From positions 1-40,059 of the forward strand of contig CANFJV010000006.1 in NCBI GenBank assembly GCA_947447225.1: a DNA stretch of 40,059 bases. Direction: 5' to 3'. A program made the position numbers and the translations under genes. The notes below the pieces were generated by a model. The model did not search any database, was not told the DNA's origin, and saw nothing but the letters and a program-made list of their open reading frames with translations. The DNA is from Acidimicrobiaceae bacterium. GTDB taxonomy: Bacteria; Actinomycetota; Acidimicrobiia; Acidimicrobiales; RAAP-2. Positions 35,425 to 40,059 of this stretch are shown here, one piece after another. Numbering within the stretch: the stretch's first letter is position 1; the number at the start of each line of letters is the position of its first letter.

Positions 35425-35829
35425 TTACTCGGTGAGGTCGCGCAACTCTTGGGCGTACTGTGCCGCATCGTCGCCCATTGGGCTTTGAGCCAAGACCATC
35501 AACTTAGAAACATCGCCTTCGACACGAATCTTGTTGAGAAGAAACGCCTGCATCGCCGCTTGCGGGTTGCCATCAACGAGAAGCGCTCGAGCGGTGCCGT
35601 AGTCAACGGTGACAAACAGGTCGGCACCATCAACGTGGCCAGGCTCAACAATGAGCGCGCCCGAGGTCGTATCGAAGTGGGCTTCGACCTCGGTTGCCTC
35701 AAAAGGAGAATCGTTGATCAGCAAGTTCACTTTGACTTGATGTTCAACTGGAGGCAGTACCTCTCGGAACCGCTCATAGAGGTCCCGAGCCGCTGTCATC
35801 CAACTTTCGCTTAAGAACACATGACCCAC
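35425..35829 (-). CDS. SCP2 sterol-carrier domain protein
   Basis: A 134-residue single-domain SCP2-like protein. It has an N-terminal helix (SWMTAARDLYERFREVLPP), beta strands VKVNLLINDSPF and GADLFVTVDYGTARALLVDGN, then the characteristic AAMQAFLLNKIRVEGDVSKLMVLAQ. The fold makes a hydrophobic tunnel binding fatty acids, acyl-CoAs or sterols. Together with the SCP2-type thiolase and SDR it adds to the lipid character of the window. GTG start with GAGG about 7 nt upstream. A palindrome at 35866-35879 lies between it and the divergent esterase gene. Confidence 0.85.
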   Translation of the reverse strand: MGHVFLSESWMTAARDLYERFREVLPPVEHQVKVNLLINDSPFEATEVEAHFDTTSGALIVEPGHVDGADLFVTVDYGTARALLVDGNPQAAMQAFLLNKIRVEGDVSKLMVLAQSPMGDDAAQYAQELRDLTE

Positions 35830-35865
35830 GGGAATACCTCAATTGATCGTTGTACTCAGCGAGGT

Positions 35866-35883
35866 TACCGGCACCGGTACGCT
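35866..35883. promoter_or_regulatory. Palindrome overlapping -10 of esterase-gatCAB transcript
   Basis: TACCGG and CCGGTA arms (35866-35871, 35874-35879) around CA, immediately overlapping TACGCT (35878-35883), the likely -10 of the esterase gene 8 nt before its ATG. An operator is plausible, lying between divergent genes. Confidence 0.4.
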
Positions 35884-35891
35884 TCGTGAGT

Positions 35892-36653
35892 ATGACTGCT
35901 CCCATTCTTCCCGGTTGTGAACCACTTGTGGCTGAGGGCTCAAGCCTTGGCGTCTTAGTTCTGCATGGATTTACTGGCTCGCCAGCGTCGATGCGATCAC
36001 TTGCAGAAGGCTTCGCTGCTCGTGGCTACACCGTGGAAATGCCATTGCTCCCCGGTCACGGCACGGATCTTGTCGACATGATTCCGACTCGCTGGGCTGA
36101 TTGGTATGGCGAAGCAGATGCCGCATATGGACGACTTGCGGCGCGCTGCGAGCGCGTCGCGGTGGTTGGTCTCTCCATGGGAGGGGGATTGTCCCTTGCA
36201 CTCGCCGAAGCGCACCAAGAGGTTGCGGCCCTTGGTCTCGTGAACCCAATGTGTCAGCCACTTGCGGCAGAACTTCGCGAGGGGATCGACGCACTGCTCG
36301 AGTCGGGCCTTGAGCACTTCGACTCCATTGGCTCAGATATTGCCAAGCCAGATATTTCAGAACTCGGCTACCCAGGTACGCCACTTGAGGCGGCAAAGAG
36401 TCTCTCTTTCGCCATGGAGACCGTGCACGCAAACTTGGGCGCAATCGTGGCGCCGACGCTGGTGGTGACCTCTGTTCAAGACCACGTGGTCCCACCAGAA
36501 ACTGCATCGGCCATTCTTGACAGCGTTGCTGGTCCAGTGCGTCAGATCCTGCTGCAGGAGAGCTACCACGTCGCCACCATGGACTTCGAACAGCCACTCG
36601 TTGAAGCAGAGATCTTCGCCCACATCGCCGAACACCTTGGAGCAAATTCGTGA
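35892..36653 (+). CDS. Carboxylesterase / monoacylglycerol lipase-like alpha/beta hydrolase
   Basis: A 253-residue serine hydrolase of the Est30-like carboxylesterase group. The oxyanion motif is HGFTGSP (25-31), followed by PLLPGHGTD (51-59). The nucleophile Ser95 sits in GLSMGGG. The acid is Asp in TSVQDHVVPPE and the base His in ESYHVATMD. It should cleave short- to medium-chain esters or monoacylglycerols; no signal peptide. ATG 35892 is preferred, 8 nt after TACGCT (near-leaderless); an in-frame ATG at 35850 would include the promoter and palindrome. The last bases overlap gatC (GTGA), placing an esterase at the head of the gatCAB operon. Confidence 0.85.
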   Translation: MTAPILPGCEPLVAEGSSLGVLVLHGFTGSPASMRSLAEGFAARGYTVEMPLLPGHGTDLVDMIPTRWADWYGEADAAYGRLAARCERVAVVGLSMGGGLSLALAEAHQEVAALGLVNPMCQPLAAELREGIDALLESGLEHFDSIGSDIAKPDISELGYPGTPLEAAKSLSFAMETVHANLGAIVAPTLVVTSVQDHVVPPETASAILDSVAGPVRQILLQESYHVATMDFEQPLVEAEIFAHIAEHLGANS

Positions 36654-36958
36654 GCGAACAGAGCCCACTCACCAAAGAAGAGGTCATCCACGTAGCCGGA
36701 CTCGCTCGTCTTGAGTTAACCGACGACGAAGTCACCACCTTCACCGCCCAGTTGGGGTCGATTTTGAATCACGCTGCTGATATTTCGAGTCTTGATCTTG
36801 AAGGTCTTGTGCCGATGGCGCATCCGTTTGACTTGGAAAACATCCTGCGCCCTGATGTGCCGACCGCATCGCTTGACCGCGAGGAACTCCTTGCTGGCGC
36901 TCCTTCAGTCGAATCAGGCCGATTCAAAGTCGGTCGAATTCTCGGAGAGGCACCATGA
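36650..36958 (+). CDS. gatC: Asp-tRNA(Asn)/Glu-tRNA(Gln) amidotransferase subunit C
   Basis: A 102-residue GatC, the small belt-like subunit that stabilises GatA and tethers it to GatB. Recognisable stretches are VAGLARLELTDDEVTTFTAQLGSILNHAADISSLDLEGL (about 14-52), P-M-A-H-P near 54-57, NILRPDVP and the C-terminal ESGRFKVGRILG. GTG start overlapping the esterase stop by 4 bp; its own stop overlaps the gatA ATG by 4 bp. Normal length, nothing missing. Confidence 0.93.
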   Translation: MSEQSPLTKEEVIHVAGLARLELTDDEVTTFTAQLGSILNHAADISSLDLEGLVPMAHPFDLENILRPDVPTASLDREELLAGAPSVESGRFKVGRILGEAP

Positions 36959-38376
36959 CCACCGCCCACGACGTTGCCGCCCAAGTTCGAAGTGGCCACA
37001 CCACTGCACGTGAAGTCCTCGAGCAATCCTTTGCCGCAATTGCCGAGCGCAATCAAGAACTCAACGCCTTTTTGTATCTCGACCACGACGGTGCTCGAGC
37101 GGCAGCTACCGCTGTTGATGACGTCGTGGCTGCCGGCCAAGACCCAGGGCCACTTGCGGGTGTGCCAATTGGCATCAAGGACAACTTGGCCATGCGTGGC
37201 ATTCCAACAACCTGTGGATCAAAGATCTTGGATGGCTGGAAGCCTCCCTACACCGCAACAGTGGTTGAGCGTCTTCTCGCCGCTGGAGCCGTCCCGGTTG
37301 GCAAGACCAACTTGGATGAATTCGCCATGGGCTCTTCCACTGAGAACTCGGCGTTTGGGCCCTCGCGCAATCCTCATGATGTGACCAAGGTTCCTGGTGG
37401 TTCTTCTGGTGGCTCTGCCGTTGCCGTAGCGGCGGGATTTGTTCCCGTTTCACTTGGTTCTGACACTGGCGGTTCTATCCGCCAGCCTGCTGCGTTTTGT
37501 GGCCTTGTTGGCTACAAGCCTTCGTATGGACATGTTTCTCGTTACGGGCTTGTGGCGTTTTCCTCGTCACTTGACCAGGTTGGGCCATTCACCACAACCG
37601 TGGCTGATGCTGCACTCGTCACCCAAGTCATTGGTGGACATGACCCGGCTGACTCCACATCGATGCCTGATGGCTACGACGACCTCCTTGCCGCCTGTGG
37701 GCGTGGTGTTGCTGGTCTCAAAGTTGGCCTATGTCGCGACCTGCTTGACGGTGCTGATGCAGAGATCATCGAGCGCGTTCGCCAAGCAGCTGCCGTGCTC
37801 GAAGCTGCTGGTGCGGAAATTGTCGACCTTTCTATCCCTGAGCTACGCCTCGGCCTGTCGGCGTATTACCTGATTGCGCCAGCTGAAGCGTCATCGAACC
37901 TTGCTCGCTACGACGGTGTTCGATTTGGACTTCGAGTCGAACGCGAAGACGTGGCGGCGATGAATGTCGCCACCCGAACTGCGGGCTTTGGTGCAGAGGT
38001 GAAGCGTCGCATCATGCTTGGCACCTACGCCTTGTCGGCTGGGTACTACGACGCCTACTACGGCCAAGCGCAAAAGACCCGCCGACTGATCACCAACGCC
38101 CTTGATGCGGCCTATGAGAAGGTCGATGTGTTGCTTGGTGCCACGACGCCAACGACCGCATTTGGTTTCGGCGACAAAGTGGCCGATCCAATGTCGATGT
38201 ACTTGTCCGACCTGTTCACCATTCCGACCAACTTGGCCGGCCACGGAGCAATGTCGGTTCCGTTTGGCAACTCCGCATCAGGAATGCCGATTGGTGTGCA
38301 GATTTTGAGCCCGGGTCGCAGAGACGACCGTCTTTTCCAGGTGGGTGCCGTGTTAGAAGCAGGAGTGGCGAAATGA
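36955..38376 (+). CDS. gatA: Asp-tRNA(Asn)/Glu-tRNA(Gln) amidotransferase subunit A
   Basis: A 473-residue amidase-signature enzyme that releases ammonia from glutamine for GatB. The Ser-cisSer-Lys triad is complete: Lys75 in GVPIGIKDN, Ser150 in VPGGSSGGS and Ser174 in SDTGGSIRQPA, with the same spacing as in characterised GatA. GKTNLDEFAMGSSTENSAFG and the Tyr-rich SAGYYDAYYGQA follow. With GatB and GatC it converts misacylated Glu-tRNA(Gln) and/or Asp-tRNA(Asn). Coupled by ATGA overlaps at both ends. Confidence 0.96.
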   Translation: MTTAHDVAAQVRSGHTTAREVLEQSFAAIAERNQELNAFLYLDHDGARAAATAVDDVVAAGQDPGPLAGVPIGIKDNLAMRGIPTTCGSKILDGWKPPYTATVVERLLAAGAVPVGKTNLDEFAMGSSTENSAFGPSRNPHDVTKVPGGSSGGSAVAVAAGFVPVSLGSDTGGSIRQPAAFCGLVGYKPSYGHVSRYGLVAFSSSLDQVGPFTTTVADAALVTQVIGGHDPADSTSMPDGYDDLLAACGRGVAGLKVGLCRDLLDGADAEIIERVRQAAAVLEAAGAEIVDLSIPELRLGLSAYYLIAPAEASSNLARYDGVRFGLRVEREDVAAMNVATRTAGFGAEVKRRIMLGTYALSAGYYDAYYGQAQKTRRLITNALDAAYEKVDVLLGATTPTTAFGFGDKVADPMSMYLSDLFTIPTNLAGHGAMSVPFGNSASGMPIGVQILSPGRRDDRLFQVGAVLEAGVAK

Positions 38377-39797
38377 GCATGGCTGGCTACGAAACCATCA
38401 TTGGTCTGGAAGTTCACTGTGAACTGAAGACCGAGACCAAATTATTCTGCGGCTGCCGCAATGCTTTCGGCGATGAACCGAACACCAATGTTTGCCCCGT
38501 TTGCGTCGGGCTTCCTGGCTCACTTCCGGTGCTCAACCAAAAAGCGGTTGAATTCGCCATTCGCATTGGTTTGGCGCTCAACTGCGAGGTGAAGTGGTCG
38601 AATTTCCACCGGAAGAACTACTTCTACCCTGACATGCCGAAAGATTTTCAGATCAGCCAATACGATCTGCCGCTCAATGAGCATGGAACCATTGAATTGC
38701 CCGATGGCACGGTCGTTGGCATTACTCGTGCGCATATGGAAGAAGACACCGGCAAGTCGACGCACTTAGGCGGATCAGGTCGCATCCATGGGGCTGACGC
38801 CAGTCTCATTGATTACAACCGCTCCGGTGTCCCACTGGTCGAGATTGTGTCTGAACCTGACATGCGTTCGGGTGTCCAAGCTCGTGCCTATGTGGCGGAA
38901 CTTCGGGCGATCTTGGTCGCCGTTGGTGCAACCGATGGCCGCATGGAAGAGGGCTCCATGCGCGTCGATGCCAACGTCTCGGTTCGAAAGCCAGGAGATC
39001 CTTTTGGTACGCGTTGTGAAATCAAGAATTTGAACTCACTGCGCAGCCTGCAGCGCGCGATTGAATACGAAGCACTTCGTCAAGTTGACTGCATTGAAGC
39101 GGGCGAGCGAATTGTGCAAGAGACGCGCCACTGGGATGAAGCTGCTGGTCGCACGGGCTCCATGCGATCAAAAGAAGAAGCAAACGACTATCGCTATTTC
39201 CCCGAGCCTGATCTGGTGCCCTTGGCGCCAAGCGCAGCGTGGATTGAAGAGATCCGCAGCGCGCTGCCGGCATTGCCGAAGGCGCGCCGTCAAGTGCTTG
39301 TTGGCCTCATTGGCAATGATGACCAAGCCACCCTTGATCTCATTGCGACCGTGGTTGACCGTGATCTTGATGCCTTAGTCGTTGAGGCCGCTTCCGCCGG
39401 TGCCCCGGCTCAATTGGCGGTCACGCGTGCCGCAAATGAACTCAATGCCGAAGGCGTGTTGCCAAGTGCCAAGAGTTTTGCTACAACCTGTCAAATGGAA
39501 GCATCCGGCGCGTTGTCGGCAACGCAAGCGAAGGCGGTCTTGGCTGCACTCAGCGAAACGCCAGATGCCGACCCGAAAGCAATTGCCGCATCACTTGGCT
39601 TTGAGCAACTGAGCGAGGACACCTTGTCAACAACGGTTGATGAGGTCATTTCGGCAAATGGTGACGAATGGGCTCGCTTTGCCGGTGGTGACGACAAGCT
39701 TGCACAGTTCTTCATTGGCAAGGTCATGGCAGCGACCAAAGGCAAGGCAAACGGAAAAGCCGTGATTTCCTTGCTCAACGAACGTCGATCAGGCTGA
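38373..39797 (+). CDS. gatB: Asp-tRNA(Asn)/Glu-tRNA(Gln) amidotransferase subunit B
   Basis: A 474-residue GatB, which phosphorylates the tRNA-bound Glu or Asp and aminates it. The N-terminal part has GLEVHCELKT and zinc ligands Cys26, Cys28, Cys41 and Cys44 (CGC, CPVC). KNYFYPDMPKDFQISQY, HMEEDTGKSTH, DYNRSGVPLVEIVSEPD and RCEIKNLNS are catalytic-domain signatures, then RSKEEANDYRYFPEPDL. The helical tail with a YqeY-like domain ends in GKVMAATKGKANGKAV. ATG start overlapping gatA by 4 bp. It is the last gene of the esterase-gatCAB unit; no strong terminator follows, only a weak 7-bp hairpin. Confidence 0.97.
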   Translation: MSMAGYETIIGLEVHCELKTETKLFCGCRNAFGDEPNTNVCPVCVGLPGSLPVLNQKAVEFAIRIGLALNCEVKWSNFHRKNYFYPDMPKDFQISQYDLPLNEHGTIELPDGTVVGITRAHMEEDTGKSTHLGGSGRIHGADASLIDYNRSGVPLVEIVSEPDMRSGVQARAYVAELRAILVAVGATDGRMEEGSMRVDANVSVRKPGDPFGTRCEIKNLNSLRSLQRAIEYEALRQVDCIEAGERIVQETRHWDEAAGRTGSMRSKEEANDYRYFPEPDLVPLAPSAAWIEEIRSALPALPKARRQVLVGLIGNDDQATLDLIATVVDRDLDALVVEAASAGAPAQLAVTRAANELNAEGVLPSAKSFATTCQMEASGALSATQAKAVLAALSETPDADPKAIAASLGFEQLSEDTLSTTVDEVISANGDEWARFAGGDDKLAQFFIGKVMAATKGKANGKAVISLLNERRSG

Positions 39798-39821
39798 CGA
39801 CTGCTCGTTGCCGGTCAAGAA

Positions 39822-39847
39822 CTTCTCAAGCATTGCTGACTGAGAAG
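39822..39847 (+). other. Weak stem-loop after gatB
   Basis: Arms CTTCTCA (39822-39828) and TGAGAAG (39841-39847) with a 12-nt loop, and no T run after. It might limit read-through but is a poor intrinsic terminator. Confidence 0.25.
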
Positions 39848-39896
39848 GTGCGATGAAGGAGTGACTTGTCGCAGCGTTGGTGGACGCGCCGCAATC

Positions 39897-39902
39897 TACG
39901 CT
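39897..39902 (+). promoter_or_regulatory. -10 element for right-edge gene
   Basis: TACGCT 18 nt before the ATG at 39921, with the purine-rich ribosome binding site AGGGGGAG at 39911-39918 between. Confidence 0.4.
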
Positions 39903-39920
39903 TGCGGTTGAGGGGGAGCG

Positions 39921-40059
39921 ATGAAGAAGCTTTTGGGAAGTTTCGTTGCCGGGGCGGTCATGATGAGCGCGTCATATGCGTCGGCTGCTGCGACGTACCA
40001 ACTCGTCACGCCTGGTACGGCTTCGCAGGTTGCCGCGCTCGTCAAAGCCTCGACCTCGA
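39921..40059 (+). CDS. N-terminus of an exported protein (partial, runs off right edge)
   Basis: The first 46 codons of a gene. MKKLLG followed by the hydrophobic SFVAGAVMMSASYASA and an Ala-X-Ala site around residues 22-24 form a classical Sec signal peptide, so the protein is exported. The mature part visible (TYQLVTPGTASQVAALVKAS) does not identify a family. A strong AGGGGGAG ribosome binding site and a -10 element precede it, so it is transcribed separately from gatCAB. Confidence 0.7.
   Translation, partial: MKKLLGSFVAGAVMMSASYASAAATYQLVTPGTASQVAALVKASTS

Overview
The window reads as a dense chromosomal segment of an actinobacterium, most likely an aquatic member of the Acidimicrobiia. 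I base this on moderate-to-high GC by eye (not computed), frequent GTG starts, an F420-type luciferase-like oxidoreductase, SCP2-type thiolase and DUF35 lipid genes, a GabD1-type succinate-semialdehyde dehydrogenase, a PASTA kinase-like protein, the indirect Asn/Gln-tRNA route (GatCAB), and many genes without a 5' leader. I see 37 protein genes, two of them cut by the window ends. There is no rRNA, intact tRNA, CRISPR array, insertion sequence or phage module.

Layout. 1-190: start of a probable exported protein running off the left edge, plus a short sequence resembling the 3' end of a tRNA or tmRNA. 190-8885: lipid and acyl-CoA metabolism, comprising an SCP2-type thiolase, an HMG-CoA-synthase-like/DUF35 fusion, a biotinyl-domain/carboxyltransferase fusion, an AIM24 protein, an acyl-CoA synthetase, an LLM oxidoreductase and a SnoaL-like protein. 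8897-13487: quinone oxidoreductase, glutathione peroxidase, HAD phosphatase and a secreted GH3 glycosidase. 13574-17828: ileS, then a divergent MarR regulator/YceI pair with a readable promoter-operator region. 17853-20938: a strong terminator, a PuuA-like glutamine-synthetase homologue divergent from a PuuD-like hydrolase, a 35-residue membrane peptide and a sirtuin. 21021-25227: methyltransferase, acyl-CoA ligase, an unknown 132-residue protein and gabD1. 25234-31904: cysteine desulfurase, mnmA and ligA, then a PASTA protein with a degenerate kinase domain and a small Cys/His-rich protein. 31972-35829: SDR and MFS transporter, then on the other strand prolyl aminopeptidase and an SCP2 sterol-carrier protein. 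35892-39797: an esterase leading into gatC-gatA-gatB. The window ends in the first 46 codons of another exported protein.

How the parts fit. PuuA-like, PuuD-like and GabD1 together suggest gamma-glutamylated polyamine or GABA breakdown to succinate. Cysteine desulfurase next to MnmA fits sulfur supply for tRNA 2-thiouridine. The thiolase/DUF35 and biotinyl/CT genes start back to back from divergent promoters and probably serve one acyl-CoA pathway.

The clearest signal that is not a gene is promoter architecture: nine genes have TAnnnT exactly 6 nt before an ATG or GTG. That implies leaderless mRNAs, fixes several start codons and reveals the 35-codon gene. The most unusual proteins are the PASTA pseudokinase and the two fusions in the lipid cluster.
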